Source: an uncultured Opitutales bacterium
GTDB taxonomy: Bacteria > Verrucomicrobiota > Verrucomicrobiia > Opitutales > Coraliomargaritaceae
NCBI GenBank assembly: GCA_937775295.1
Contig: CALKBZ010000034.1
Location: 49,753 to 113,752, forward strand
Direction of reading: 5' to 3'
DNA length: 64,000 nucleotides
Positions 40,585-49,291 of this stretch are shown one piece after another. Position 1 is the first letter of the stretch. The number at the start of each line of letters is the position of its first letter. Under the pieces are notes generated by a model that saw nothing but the letters and a program-made list of their open reading frames with translations, made no database searches and had not been told where the DNA came from. The position numbers were made by a program, and so were the translations under genes.

Positions 40585-41607
40585 CTAGACCAGTCCGGCA
40601 GTTTCTTCGAAACCGAACTTTAGATTGAGGAGCTGTACTGCTTGGCCGCTGGCTCCTTTTAGCAGATTATCAATGGCTGAAGTGATCACGAAGTTTTTAG
40701 TCCGTGGATCGTAGACTGCAGAGATGTCTGCTCGGTTGGTGCCAGCCACGTATTTGGTGTCAGGATACGTGCCGCTTGGAAGCACGCTGACAAAGGGCTT
40801 GTCGGCATAGGCGGCATCCCAAGTCGAGTAGACGTCTTGCAGTGAGCCGATAGCTTTGGTCACGATCGTGGTGGAGATCCCTCGCGACATTGGTGCGAGG
40901 TGCGGATTGAATTGCACGATGCAATCAGTGAAGGCTGCTTTTTCAAGTTGCTCTTCAATTTCAGAGAGGTGCCGATGCTTGGGCATACCGTAGCCCTTCA
41001 TACTCTCGTTGCGTTCGCAGTAGATGAAGTCTTCTGCGACTTTCCGACCTGCGCCACTGACGCCGCTATAGCTGTTAATCACAATGCCAGATGGCTTGAT
41101 AATGCCAGCTTTTAGCAGAGGAATGAGTGGCAGTTGCACGCTGGTTGGATAGCAACCTGGGCAAGCGATGAGCGACGCGCGCTTCCATTTTTCGCCCGCG
41201 AGTTCGGGGATAACGTAGGGAGCAGCTTGGAGTAAATGCGGTGCGGGGTGCGGTTGGCCGTAGTAGTCTTCGTACGCCGCTGTCGAGCCGAGCCGAAAGT
41301 CGGCGCTTAGATCAATGATGGTTTTGCCTGCTTGGAATAGCGGATCTGCATATTCCGAGGCAACGCCGTGTGGAAGTGCGAGGAAAAACACATCCAAATC
41401 GTCCCGGGCGGCGAGCTCAGCCGGATCTGAATTGCTAAACTCAAGGTCGCCTACTAAATGCCGTAGTCCTGGCATGACATCTGCAACCGGCTTGCCAGCT
41501 AGCGAGCGCGAGGTGACTGCAGCCAGTGTCACGTTTGGATGGCGTGCAAGTAGCCGAACTAGTTCTTCTCCGGAATAGCCGGATGCTCCAATGACTGCTG
41601 CGTTCAT
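40585..41607 (-). CDS. argC: N-acetyl-gamma-glutamyl-phosphate reductase
   Basis: An NADPH-dependent reductase, third step of arginine synthesis. 340 residues of type 1 ArgC: N-terminal GASGYSGEELVRLLARHP, catalytic Cys152 in IACPGCYPTSVQL, and HRHLSEIEEQL. First gene of argCJBDF; the other arg genes follow on the same strand with gaps of about 67 to 93 bases, larger than usual for an operon and filled by repetitive sequence. The ATG is five bases from six perfect copies of an octamer. Confidence 0.97.
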   Translation of the reverse strand: MNAAVIGASGYSGEELVRLLARHPNVTLAAVTSRSLAGKPVADVMPGLRHLVGDLEFSNSDPAELAARDDLDVFFLALPHGVASEYADPLFQAGKTIIDLSADFRLGSTAAYEDYYGQPHPAPHLLQAAPYVIPELAGEKWKRASLIACPGCYPTSVQLPLIPLLKAGIIKPSGIVINSYSGVSGAGRKVAEDFIYCERNESMKGYGMPKHRHLSEIEEQLEKAAFTDCIVQFNPHLAPMSRGISTTIVTKAIGSLQDVYSTWDAAYADKPFVSVLPSGTYPDTKYVAGTNRADISAVYDPRTKNFVITSAIDNLLKGASGQAVQLLNLKFGFEETAGLV

Positions 41608-41611
41608 GATA

Positions 41612-41659
41612 GAGAAAGTGAGAAAGTGAGAAAGTGAGAAAGTGAGAAAGTGAGAAAGT
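41612..41659. repeat. Six perfect octamer repeats at the argC start
   Basis: GAGAAAGT is repeated six times without a mismatch (41612-41659). On the coding strand it reads ACTTTCTC and ends five bases before the ATG. An 8-bp repeat unit in the leader or promoter is of the type that changes copy number by slipped replication. Related but degenerate arrays lie beside argF, argJ, cysS, parE, the LDH2-family gene and the TIM-barrel gene. Confidence 0.95.
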
Positions 41660-41717
41660 GAGACTGGTGGGTAGAATCAAGGGCGAGGAGGGGGGAGGCG
41701 ATTAGGAATCCGTAAAA

Positions 41718-41758
41718 ATAAAAAACCCCCCAAGGCACGTAGAACGGCCTTGGAGGGT
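41718..41758 (-). terminator. Terminator of rplM-rpsI
   Basis: Minus strand: CCCTCCAAGGC and GCCTTGGGGGG form the stem around about ten bases, followed by T6 and a further T5. It lies about 30 bases after the rpsI stop. Confidence 0.92.
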
Positions 41759-41789
41759 TTGCAAAAAATGCGTCCTGCCGCTTGGCGGT

Positions 41790-42182
41790 TTAACGTTTCG
41801 AGAACTGGAAGCGTTTACGTGCGCCAGGTTGACCTGACTTCTTGCGCTCGCGGGAGCGTGGATCGCGCTTCATGTGGCCTTGTTGTTTGAGTGGCACGCG
41901 AAGTTCACTGTCCATTTTTTCAAGAGCACGGGCGATGCCGAGACGAGTTGCACCCGCTTGGCCATTCAGTCCGCCACCTTCTGCTTTCACTGTAATGTCA
42001 ACTTGATCTGCTAACTCAACCGTAGTGAGCGGAGAGAGAGCTGACCGTGTGAAGTCTTCAGTCTTGAAGTAGTCTGCTGGCTCTTTGCCATTGACTACGA
42101 TCTTACCAGTGCCGCGGGTTAGGCGGACGCGTGCGCGCGCTTTTTTACGGCGGCCGACGGTTACAAATATTTGTTCGCTCAT
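41790..42182 (-). CDS. rpsI: 30S ribosomal protein S9
   Basis: 130 residues; the small-subunit protein whose C-terminal tail reaches the P-site tRNA. VTVGRRKKARARVRLTRGTG at the start, KAEGGGLNGQAGATRLGIAR in the middle and the basic C-terminus (SGQPGARKRFQFSKR) ending in KR are typical. Co-transcribed with rplM, 18 bases apart. Confidence 0.97.
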   Translation of the reverse strand: MSEQIFVTVGRRKKARARVRLTRGTGKIVVNGKEPADYFKTEDFTRSALSPLTTVELADQVDITVKAEGGGLNGQAGATRLGIARALEKMDSELRVPLKQQGHMKRDPRSRERKKSGQPGARKRFQFSKR

Positions 42183-42200
42183 TATAAGTATTCTAAAAGT

Positions 42201-42626
42201 TTAGACGAGTGGCTTCGGCTGTTGCGCTTCGTAGGGATGCGTAGGACCAGTGTGAATTTTAAGCTTCTTGAGCATTTTGCGACCAAGAATGTTGCGAGGT
42301 AGCATGCCCTTGACCGCGTGCTCAATAATGAACTCGGGTTTTTTAGCGCGCATCTCTGCCATGGTTACGTGGCTTTCGCCGCCCATCCAGCCAGAATAGA
42401 ACATATAGCTCTTATCGCTGTTCTTTTTGCCGGACACTTTGATCTTCTCAGCGTTAATCACGACGACAAAATCGCCAGTGTCTGCATGCGGAGTATAGAT
42501 AGCCTTGTGACGGCCGCGTAATACGTTGGCGATTTTGACTGAGATGCGACCGAGTGTTTCTTCGGCAGCGTCAACCACATACCAGCTTTTGGTGTGATCA
42601 GATGTTGTAGCTAAAGTTGTTTTCAT
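42201..42626 (-). CDS. rplM: 50S ribosomal protein L13
   Basis: 141 residues; an early-assembly large-subunit protein. SWYVVDAAEETLGRISVKIA, GDFVVVINAEKIKVSGKK, RAKKPEFIIEHAVKGMLPRN and GRKMLKKLKIHTGPTHPYEA follow the family. First gene of the rplM-rpsI pair. It is divergent from rpoZ across 154 bases that should contain both promoters; no obvious leader regulatory structure was recognised. Confidence 0.97.
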   Translation of the reverse strand: MKTTLATTSDHTKSWYVVDAAEETLGRISVKIANVLRGRHKAIYTPHADTGDFVVVINAEKIKVSGKKNSDKSYMFYSGWMGGESHVTMAEMRAKKPEFIIEHAVKGMLPRNILGRKMLKKLKIHTGPTHPYEAQQPKPLV

Positions 42627-42764
42627 GATTTTGGAAAAGCGGCAAACTGTAAAACGGGAGAGGTGGCTGTCAATGGGAATTTTAGCTGTTTCAGCTTATT
42701 TTGCTTTTTTATTGCAAATGCTTAAGAGTGCGTCATCTTCCCCTGATTTCCAGATTCACATCTA

Positions 42765-42772
42765 AGAAGGAG
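42765..42772 (+). promoter_or_regulatory. Ribosome-binding site fixing the rpoZ TTG start
   Basis: AGAAGGAG lies eight bases before the TTG at 42781. It is one of very few consensus Shine-Dalgarno sequences in this window and supports the non-ATG start. Confidence 0.8.
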
Positions 42773-42780
42773 CTATAACT

Positions 42781-42999
42781 TTGAGAGACGATTATTTACA
42801 GGCCGCACAATTAGTAATTACTGATCCGATGATTCTGATCAATGTTATTTCGCGTCGAGCGAAACAACTTAAAAGTGGCTACAAGCCACTGATTGAGTCT
42901 CTTGAGCGTCTTTCCGCTGAGGATCTTGCGCTGCGCGAGGTCATGGAGGGGAAGATCACTTATCAGCTCGACGAAGAAACTTACGGCGAAGGCGCGTAA
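42781..42999 (+). CDS. rpoZ: DNA-directed RNA polymerase omega subunit
   Basis: 72 residues. The small omega subunit that helps assemble the beta' subunit. The pattern MILINVISRRAKQLKSGYKPL matches the conserved region (residue groups for V.SRRAR.L), followed by an acidic C-terminus (EVMEGKITYQLDEETYGEGA). The start is TTG 42781, supported by a strong Shine-Dalgarno sequence. Same strand as smpB, 70 bases upstream of it. Confidence 0.88.
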   Translation: MRDDYLQAAQLVITDPMILINVISRRAKQLKSGYKPLIESLERLSAEDLALREVMEGKITYQLDEETYGEGA

Positions 43000-43069
43000 G
43001 CGTTGATCTGTGTGTTTGCTCTTTATTCCTGCTTAAAGGTGTCCTCTAAATTAGAGGTAATTTTTTACC

Positions 43070-43546
43070 GTGTGTGCTAAAAAAAAGTCAGCGGACGAAC
43101 GATTTAAGGAAATCCGCAATGGTAAGGCCCATCACAATTATTTTGTGGGCGATTGTTTTGAGGCAGGTATCGAGCTGAAAGGCACCGAGGTGAAGGCGAT
43201 TCGGGGCGGCGATGCCCAGATCACAGAGGGGTTTTGTCGAATCGAAAAGGGCCAGTGTTGGCTCTACAACTCTCACATTGGAGAGTATAAATTTGGTAAT
43301 TTCCAAAACCATCCACCACGCCGCAAACGTAAGCTGCTGTTGCATCGGCGTGAGATTCACAAATTGTTCGGTGCGATGGATGCCGGCGGTAAATCGCTGG
43401 TTCCGCTGCGCATGTATGTGAAGCATGGCTTGATCAAGATCGAGATTGCACTCTGTACTGGTAAGAAACTCTTTGATAAGCGCGAAACGCTGAAGAAGAA
43501 AATCTCGATGCGTGAGGCCGAGCGCGAGATGCGCCATCATAAATAG
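43070..43546 (+). CDS. smpB: SsrA (tmRNA)-binding protein SmpB
   Basis: 158 residues; binds tmRNA and rescues stalled ribosomes by trans-translation. The core has AHHNYFVGDCFEAGIELKGTE, VKAIRGGDAQITEGFCRI, RKRKLLLHRREI and the basic tail KKLFDKRETLKKKISMREAE. The start is a GTG (43070). The stop is immediately followed by the thrB start region (TAG-G-ATG). The tmRNA gene ssrA is not in the window. Confidence 0.97.
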   Translation: MCAKKKSADERFKEIRNGKAHHNYFVGDCFEAGIELKGTEVKAIRGGDAQITEGFCRIEKGQCWLYNSHIGEYKFGNFQNHPPRRKRKLLLHRREIHKLFGAMDAGGKSLVPLRMYVKHGLIKIEIALCTGKKLFDKRETLKKKISMREAEREMRHHK

Positions 43547-43559
43547 GATGCGTTACGGC

Positions 43560-44462
43560 ATGTCTCAAAAATCTGTCTTAGTCCAGGCTCCGGCGAGTAC
43601 TTCAAATTGTGGTCCTGGTTTCGACACGCTTAGTATTGCGCTGACACTTTATAACTTTGTGCGCATTACACTGCGTGAAGATGCAGTGATTAGCTGTGTC
43701 GATGTTGCTGCTGAAGGCACGCAAGCGATGGTCGAGGCAACTGCGCGTGCATTTGCGCATACCGCTGGTGTCGAACTGAGTGGCTTTGATTATGAAATCT
43801 GGGGCGATGTGCCGCAGGCGCGCGGGCTGGGTTCGAGCTCGACGGTGCGTGCCGGAATCGTCGCTGGGCTAAATGCGTTGACCGGAAGCCCGTTGGAGCT
43901 GGAGGCGATGATTCGCCTTACGGCGCAGTTGGATAATGCAGCAGATAATGCCTGTGCTGCGTTTGCTGGAGGCTTTTGTATCGCCCGCACCGATCCTGAG
44001 ACTTTTGCCTATCGTGAGCATGTGCGTTTTGATTTGCCAGAGTCGCTGGTGTTCGTGGCAGTTTCGCCGAGCTATGAAGTGCTTACCGAGAACTCTCGCC
44101 GCGTGCTGCCTGATAGTATCCCGTTTGATGATGTCGTGCGTAGCGCGAACAGTTTGGCATTTATCGTCGGAGCGCTGGTTTCGGGCGAATTCTCACGTCT
44201 TAAAGGTGCAGTGAATGACTATATTCATCAGCCATACCGTGAATTGCTCAATCCATTTGGGCACGAAAGTATTGAGGCGGGCTGTAGTGTCGGGGCCTAT
44301 ACCGGATGGCTCAGTGGAAGTGGCTCGACTGTGATTTGTGTGACGGACGAGGCGAATGTGCTTCGTGTCGGTGCGGCCATGCAACAGGTCTATCAAGCCA
44401 ATCGCGTGAGTAGTCGTATGTATCGTCTTGCCGCAGATAATACCGGACTCACCGTTTCGTAG
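43560..44462 (+). CDS. thrB: Homoserine kinase
   Basis: A GHMP-family kinase converting homoserine to O-phosphohomoserine in threonine synthesis. About 300 residues: VLVQAPASTSNCGPGFDTLS (N-terminal GHMP signature), PQARGLGSSSTVRAGIVAGL (ATP loop) and GAYTGWLSGSGSTVICV near the C-terminus. The start is placed at ATG 43560, with AGGA 11 bases upstream; an ATG at 43548, one base after the smpB stop, is the alternative. Translational coupling to smpB is likely. No thrA or thrC lies here. Confidence 0.9.
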   Translation: MSQKSVLVQAPASTSNCGPGFDTLSIALTLYNFVRITLREDAVISCVDVAAEGTQAMVEATARAFAHTAGVELSGFDYEIWGDVPQARGLGSSSTVRAGIVAGLNALTGSPLELEAMIRLTAQLDNAADNACAAFAGGFCIARTDPETFAYREHVRFDLPESLVFVAVSPSYEVLTENSRRVLPDSIPFDDVVRSANSLAFIVGALVSGEFSRLKGAVNDYIHQPYRELLNPFGHESIEAGCSVGAYTGWLSGSGSTVICVTDEANVLRVGAAMQQVYQANRVSSRMYRLAADNTGLTVS

Positions 44463-44824
44463 AGCAACGGATGGTCAGGCGGCACTGTTAAGTCTGAGTC
44501 GTCCATTGCGATGAAGTGAAATACTTCTAAGTCGGCCTAGCGTCTATTAAATGCGATCTGGTCGGGCTGTTGTCGTTGCAGTTCTTCAGTTCTGTATCCG
44601 TGAGTGTTGGGCTTCGGCTCAGTGCCTTCGTATTGTACAGAATATGGGTAATTTTAGAGTAATCGAGGGTGGCTCACGACCTCTCCAAGAGACGTGTATG
44701 CGTATTCACACGAATCGGGGGGAGGATTTGATGTCGATAGCCATGAGGCGTTTATTGTTAGAGCTGTTCTATTAATTTTAAAAGCGGAGTGTGCTTGTAA
44801 ATATGCGGTATTTTCCGTGGCCGC
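44463..44824. other. Intergenic region, no gene recognised
   Basis: About 360 bases between thrB and the convergent dehydrogenase gene. A 74-codon frame (44551-44775) is open but has no family resemblance, unusual Cys/Arg content and no start signal. No hairpin with a T run stands out. Confidence 0.5.
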
Positions 44825-45913
44825 TTATTCGACTTTGAAAGAATTGAGGTTCCAGGGTGTCTCGCTGCATTCTAAGGCAATTTCATTGAAGGCTTCAATC
44901 TCGGCAGCAGAGAACAATAGGCCGCCGGCTTGACCAACGCGTGCGGCCCAGCGAGCTTCGAGTTGCCCAGGGAGGAGGCAACTTTCGTTGCCATGCCCAA
45001 GGATATCTTCGATCACTGCCTTGACATTGCTGGATTGATTGCGGCCTTTGGCAAAAGCACCGCCGTTGATGGCATCCGGGTGGATGACTTGAAAGTAGAA
45101 CGCAGGCGTGCGCTTTTCGCCTTCTGGTATTTTGCGACTGCGTAGAGTTGGTAGACTGCCGCCGATGAAGCCGCCGACCAGTTCATTGATAAGGCTAAGG
45201 CCATACCCTTTGTGTGCACCGAAGGGCATGAGTGCGCTAACTTCATTGGGGTCGGTTGTCATGTTGCCATCTTTATCAACGGCCGCATGCGGAGGGAGTG
45301 GCGTGCCCTCTCTTTGAAACTGCTGAACACGGCCCATTGCGATGACGGAGGTGGCCCAGTCGATCACGATCGGGAATCCGACTGCATCGGTGGTGGGGAA
45401 GGCCCAGCTGTGCGGGTTGGTGCCTAGGGTGGGGAACCTACCGAGAAATGGCACCACTTCTGCGAGTGCTGCGGTGCAGTTGGTGTAAGCAATGTAGCCA
45501 CGCTTAGCCGCTTCCATTGCATAGCCGCCACCCCAGAGGTAGTGAAAGGCGTTGTCGACGGAGACTTGGGCAATGCCGTATTTGTCGGCGAGGGCAATGC
45601 ATTCATCGATGGCCTCGTAGGCAGTCGCCTGGCCGAGCTTCTTGTTGGCATTCCAGACCTGACTCGCAGGGAAACGCGAATCCAGTTTTTCGATTTTGGC
45701 AGCAGGTGTACAGCCACCTGCAGCACTGCCGAATAGGTGATCGAGGTGGAGCGCTTTGATTGCGTTGTGCGTGCGAATGCCGTGCTCTGAGGCGAGTGTG
45801 GAGAAGCGTGCGGCTTGTGCGGCTTCGTCGGCTGTGTATCCGCGATGCTGATACGCCTGTTTGACGAGTGTATTGTGCTGCTCTGCGGGGACGATGTAGA
45901 ATTTTTCAGACAT
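44825..45913 (-). CDS. LDH2/MDH2-family oxidoreductase (malate/lactate/sulfolactate type)
   Basis: 362 residues of the LDH2 (YlbC/ComC/AllD) family, NAD(P)-dependent dehydrogenases of 2-hydroxyacids such as malate, ureidoglycolate or L-lactate-like acids, unrelated to classical LDH. Family phrases: RFSTLASEHGIRTHN, AHKGYGLSLINELVGGFIGG, VDNAFHYLWGGGYAMEAAKRG and the glycine-rich FLGRFPTLGTNPHSWAFPT. The substrate is not determined by sequence. It is the last gene of the uronate operon, 33 bases after a D-2-hydroxyacid dehydrogenase gene. Confidence 0.88.
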   Translation of the reverse strand: MSEKFYIVPAEQHNTLVKQAYQHRGYTADEAAQAARFSTLASEHGIRTHNAIKALHLDHLFGSAAGGCTPAAKIEKLDSRFPASQVWNANKKLGQATAYEAIDECIALADKYGIAQVSVDNAFHYLWGGGYAMEAAKRGYIAYTNCTAALAEVVPFLGRFPTLGTNPHSWAFPTTDAVGFPIVIDWATSVIAMGRVQQFQREGTPLPPHAAVDKDGNMTTDPNEVSALMPFGAHKGYGLSLINELVGGFIGGSLPTLRSRKIPEGEKRTPAFYFQVIHPDAINGGAFAKGRNQSSNVKAVIEDILGHGNESCLLPGQLEARWAARVGQAGGLLFSAAEIEAFNEIALECSETPWNLNSFKVE

Positions 45914-45946
45914 AAATAAAAGTGCAGGTGAAAGTGAGGGGGTAAG

Positions 45947-46924
45947 TTAAATAAGTGCGGAGGGTGGCTCGACGTCGTTGACTTGTGCGAGTGCCTTTTC
46001 GCCCTTGAGTAGGTTAACCAGATTCTGAGTAGCCATGCCTGCTTGGCGTTGAACACTCTCAAACGTGCGAGAACCCACGTGTGGTGTGATGATGCAGTTT
46101 TTTGCGCCGATAAGTGGGTGGTCAGCTGGGGGTGGCTCTTGGTCGAGCACGTCTGTTCCATATCCGCCGAGTTTGCCGTTTTCAAGCGCGACTGCGATGT
46201 CGGCGGCATGGGTGAGTTCACCACGGCCACAGTTAATCAGCATGGCACCATCTTTCATATTCTTGATGCTGGCGGCGCAAATCATGTCGCGTGTCTGTTC
46301 GGTGAGATTCGTATGCAGCGAGACGATGTCGCACGTGCGTAGTAGTTGCGTGACCCCGTTGGCGCGCTCGATGTTTTGCTCTTCAGCAAACTCTTTCGGC
46401 CAGTAGAGATCGTAACCGACACACTTCATGCCAAAGGCATTGGCGCGGATCGCGACTTCGCGACCAATACGACCAAGACCAATAATGCCAATGGTCTTAC
46501 CCATGATTTCGTGACCCGTCATACGCTTCCAACCGCCCGCGGCAGTTGTGTTGGCTTGCTCCATCAGGTTTTTGTTGAGTGCCAAGATCAGCATGAAGAC
46601 ATGCTCCGAAACCGTCGTGTGATTCACCCCGGGACAAAAGCTAACGGGGATCTTATTCTCAGTCGCATAGGCAACGTCTATCTTGTCGACGCCGATACCA
46701 TACTTTGCAATTATTTTTAGCTTTGGTAGCGATTTGTCGATCACGGCTTGTGTGATCTCGTCGTCGCCACAAAGAAATGCGTCGAAGTCGCCAGCCAGCT
46801 CCAGCATGCGTGCTTCGCTCAGTGGGCCGCGCTCGCGAACGATTTCGGCGCCTGTGCTGTCGAGAAGTGCATGATGATCGCCGGGGCAATCTTGGTAAGA
46901 TGTGGTAGTGAGTAGGATTTTCAT
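45947..46924 (-). CDS. D-2-hydroxyacid dehydrogenase (SerA-like family)
   Basis: 325 residues. NAD-binding GIIGLGRIGREVAIRANAFG, and the three catalytic residues: Arg in LINCGRGELTHAADI, Glu in VLDQEPPPADHPL and His in IITPHVGSRTFES. The family includes phosphoglycerate, glyoxylate/hydroxypyruvate and (S)-sulfolactate dehydrogenases. No ACT domain follows, so it is not a feedback-regulated SerA. Six bases downstream of uxaC and tightly coupled, so it is probably part of uronate or other sugar-acid handling; the substrate is not known. Confidence 0.9.
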   Translation of the reverse strand: MKILLTTTSYQDCPGDHHALLDSTGAEIVRERGPLSEARMLELAGDFDAFLCGDDEITQAVIDKSLPKLKIIAKYGIGVDKIDVAYATENKIPVSFCPGVNHTTVSEHVFMLILALNKNLMEQANTTAAGGWKRMTGHEIMGKTIGIIGLGRIGREVAIRANAFGMKCVGYDLYWPKEFAEEQNIERANGVTQLLRTCDIVSLHTNLTEQTRDMICAASIKNMKDGAMLINCGRGELTHAADIAVALENGKLGGYGTDVLDQEPPPADHPLIGAKNCIITPHVGSRTFESVQRQAGMATQNLVNLLKGEKALAQVNDVEPPSALI

Positions 46925-46930
46925 AATGTG

Positions 46931-48340
46931 TTAGACTCCAGGGAAGTTAAAGTAGCGTTGCGCGTTGCCGAAGCAGATATCAGCAACGAGTTGGTCAAGT
47001 AGTTCGGCGTCGTCTGGAATTAAGCCTGCTTCGACATCGTTGCCAATAATCCCACAGAGTAATCGACGGAAATATTCGTGTCGCGGAAAGCTGAGAAAGC
47101 TACGTGAGTCAGTCAACATACCGACGAACTTCGAGAGCAGCCCGACACTGGAGAGCACTTCGATCTGTGTGCGCATGCCATCGAGCGTGTCGGCGTGCCA
47201 CCAGCCTGACCCAAGTTGCATTTTACCTGCGACTCGGCCGTCTTGATAGCTGCCCATGAGTGTGGCCAGCGAATAGAAGTAGGCAGGATTGATGTGGTAG
47301 AAGACCGTTTTTGGCAGCGCGTCGTCGATGGCGAGACTATCGAGGAAACCTGCGAATTTACGGATAACTGGCTCGTCGAGCATGGAGTCGTAGCCAGTGT
47401 CGGGGCCGAGGCGCTTAAACATTTGCGTGTTCGCGTTGCGGATCGGCCCGATGTGTAGCTGCATAGTCCAATCACTAGCTGCGTTCCAGCGAGCAACGTG
47501 CTGCATGATGTAGGTCATCCATTGTTCGCCTTCGGTCGCTGTCAGCGTTCGCTCCGCACGAAGCTGCTTAAAAATGGCTTCGGCCTGATCGTCGCAGCAA
47601 GGTGCGAACGGGCAACTTTCGAGTCCGTGATCAGATAAGCGGCAACCGTTTTCATGGAAGAAATCATGGCGCGCTTTTAAGATGGAGATGAAGTCGGCAG
47701 CCGAATTGAGCGTGGTGCTTGCACTCGCGGCGAGTTGATCTGTCCAACTGTTCCAAGCTTTAACATCCGTGGTAATCATGCCTTTATCGGGACGGAACGT
47801 CGGGAACATTTTGGTGATGTGTCCGCTGTTATTAAAGGCGATGTGGTGCTGCAGGCCGTCGATTGGATCGTCCGTTGTGCCGACCACCCGGATGTCGAAA
47901 TCTTTGCAGATGTTCTGAGTGGTGAAGGAGGACTCCGCTATCTGCGCATTGGCGAGTTCCCAGATGGCGTCTGCTGTTTTAGGACTGAGGATGAGGTCTG
48001 TCTTGAAGTAGCTTTTTAATTCTAGATGCGTCCAATGGTGCAGCGGGTTGCGCACCGTTTGCGGCACAGTGCGGGCCCATGCATCGAACTTCTCTTTCGG
48101 GCTGGAGTCTTTACCAGTGATCAGCTCTTCAGGCTCGCCAGCGGCACGCATCGCACGCCACTTGTAGTGGTCGCCGCCTAGCCACATGTCCGAGAGATTG
48201 GAGAAGCCCACGTTATCGGCCAGTGCTGCTGGATCTAGATGGCAGTGATAATCCATGATTGGCTGCTTGGCCGCGATCTCATGAAACAAGCGCTGGGAGG
48301 TCTTGTTGTTAAGTAGGAAGTTTTCGTTGAGATAGGACAT
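46931..48340 (-). CDS. uxaC: Glucuronate (uronate) isomerase
   Basis: Interconverts D-glucuronate and D-fructuronate (or galacturonate and tagaturonate), the first cytoplasmic step of uronate catabolism. 469 residues of the metal-dependent amidohydrolase-like UxaC family: IMDYHCHLDPAALADNVGFS, LWHADTLDGMRTQIE-type C-terminal region, LTDSRSFLSFPRHEYFRRLL and IGNDVEAGLIPDDAELLD are characteristic. Next to an SDR with fructuronate-reductase-like context. The leader holds the argD-shared word. Confidence 0.95.
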   Translation of the reverse strand: MSYLNENFLLNNKTSQRLFHEIAAKQPIMDYHCHLDPAALADNVGFSNLSDMWLGGDHYKWRAMRAAGEPEELITGKDSSPKEKFDAWARTVPQTVRNPLHHWTHLELKSYFKTDLILSPKTADAIWELANAQIAESSFTTQNICKDFDIRVVGTTDDPIDGLQHHIAFNNSGHITKMFPTFRPDKGMITTDVKAWNSWTDQLAASASTTLNSAADFISILKARHDFFHENGCRLSDHGLESCPFAPCCDDQAEAIFKQLRAERTLTATEGEQWMTYIMQHVARWNAASDWTMQLHIGPIRNANTQMFKRLGPDTGYDSMLDEPVIRKFAGFLDSLAIDDALPKTVFYHINPAYFYSLATLMGSYQDGRVAGKMQLGSGWWHADTLDGMRTQIEVLSSVGLLSKFVGMLTDSRSFLSFPRHEYFRRLLCGIIGNDVEAGLIPDDAELLDQLVADICFGNAQRYFNFPGV

Positions 48341-48350
48341 GGGGAATAAG

Positions 48351-48367
48351 TTGTTTGGTTTTCAGTT
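48351..48367. repeat. 17-bp word shared with the argD leader (38243-38259)
   Basis: TTGTTTGGTTTTCAGTT, identical to the argD leader copy, followed by GATCACTGGAGAACAG and GATAACTAGATAACTGAT repetition that runs up to the stop of the SDR gene. Located 10 bases from the uxaC ATG. Confidence 0.65.
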
Positions 48368-48430
48368 TTTAAGTTTTCGGTTGAGGGAAATCAAACTGAT
48401 CACTGGAGAACAGATAACTAGATAACTGAT

Positions 48431-49216
48431 TTAGATGGTCATCGATGCATAGCCGCCATCGACGACGATTTCGGATCCGTTCATGAAGCTGCCCGCATCC
48501 GACGCGAGTAGCAGCGTCGCTCCGATCAGCTCGCTGGCTTCGCCAAAGCGATTCGCAGGCGTGTGCCCCATAATGGATGCGATACGCTCGGGGTTGAGCA
48601 CTTTTTTGTTTTGCTCAGCAGGAAAGAAGCCAGGCACGATGGTGTTGACGCGCACTTTTTGCTCAGCCCACTCGCGGGCGAGGTTTTTAGAAAGATTATG
48701 CACCGCGGCTTTGGTCGCAGAGTAAGTAAAAACGCGAGAGAGCGGAATGATGCCGCTCATTGAGCCGATGTTGATGATGCTGCCACCTTCGCCACGCTCG
48801 ACCAGATATTTGCCGAAGACCTGCGAGGCAAAGAGCACCGCCTTAAGGTTGGTGTTAAGGATACTGTCGAATTCGTCCTCTTCGATGTCGAAGATTGGCG
48901 TGGGCGAGTTCACCCCTGCGCCGTTCACTAAAATGTCGATTTTTCCCGACTTGGCGATGACGTTGTTCAGCAACTCCTGAATGGACGCCTTGGAATTGAC
49001 GTCGACTTTTTCGAAGTAGGCCCTGCCACCTGCGGACTCGATCTTGGCCAGACGTGCCGCGGCCTTTTCTTCGCTGCGGCCGACCAGCACGGTTTCAGCA
49101 CCTGCGGCGGCGAGGCCTTCAGCCATGGCTCCACAGAGTTCGCCTGTGCCACCGATGACGACGGCGACTTTGCCTTCGAGAGAAAAGAGGGATGAGAGGT
49201 ATTCAGCAGGAATCAT
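48431..49216 (-). CDS. SDR-family oxidoreductase, probable D-mannonate (fructuronate) oxidoreductase
   Basis: 261 residues of the classical short-chain dehydrogenase family: NAD site [22 protein letters not shown] motif, and the Ser/Tyr/Lys triad ([19 protein letters not shown]). SDR-type fructuronate reductases functionally replace the long-chain UxuB in some bacteria, and the position beside uxaC supports fructuronate/mannonate interconversion; the exact substrate is inferred. The start is ATG 49216. No uxuA mannonate dehydratase is in this window. Confidence 0.85.
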   Translation of the reverse strand: MIPAEYLSSLFSLEGKVAVVIGGTGELCGAMAEGLAAAGAETVLVGRSEEKAAARLAKIESAGGRAYFEKVDVNSKASIQELLNNVIAKSGKIDILVNGAGVNSPTPIFDIEEDEFDSILNTNLKAVLFASQVFGKYLVERGEGGSIINIGSMSGIIPLSRVFTYSATKAAVHNLSKNLAREWAEQKVRVNTIVPGFFPAEQNKKVLNPERIASIMGHTPANRFGEASELIGATLLLASDAGSFMNGSEIVVDGGYASMTI

Positions 49217-49291
49217 AGACTGTAGTTTATCAACTTGCGTTGAGGGTGTGAATGGATTCAATCACTGTAAATTTGCATTATTTCCTTATTC

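Noticed and set aside
44551..44775. 74-codon plus-strand frame between thrB and the LDH2-family gene
   Set aside because: Unusual composition, no start signal and no resemblance to any family.
45424..46230. 268-codon minus-strand frame overlapping the two dehydrogenase genes
   Set aside because: Ser-, Pro- and Thr-rich reading of another frame; both dehydrogenases are clear in the true frame.
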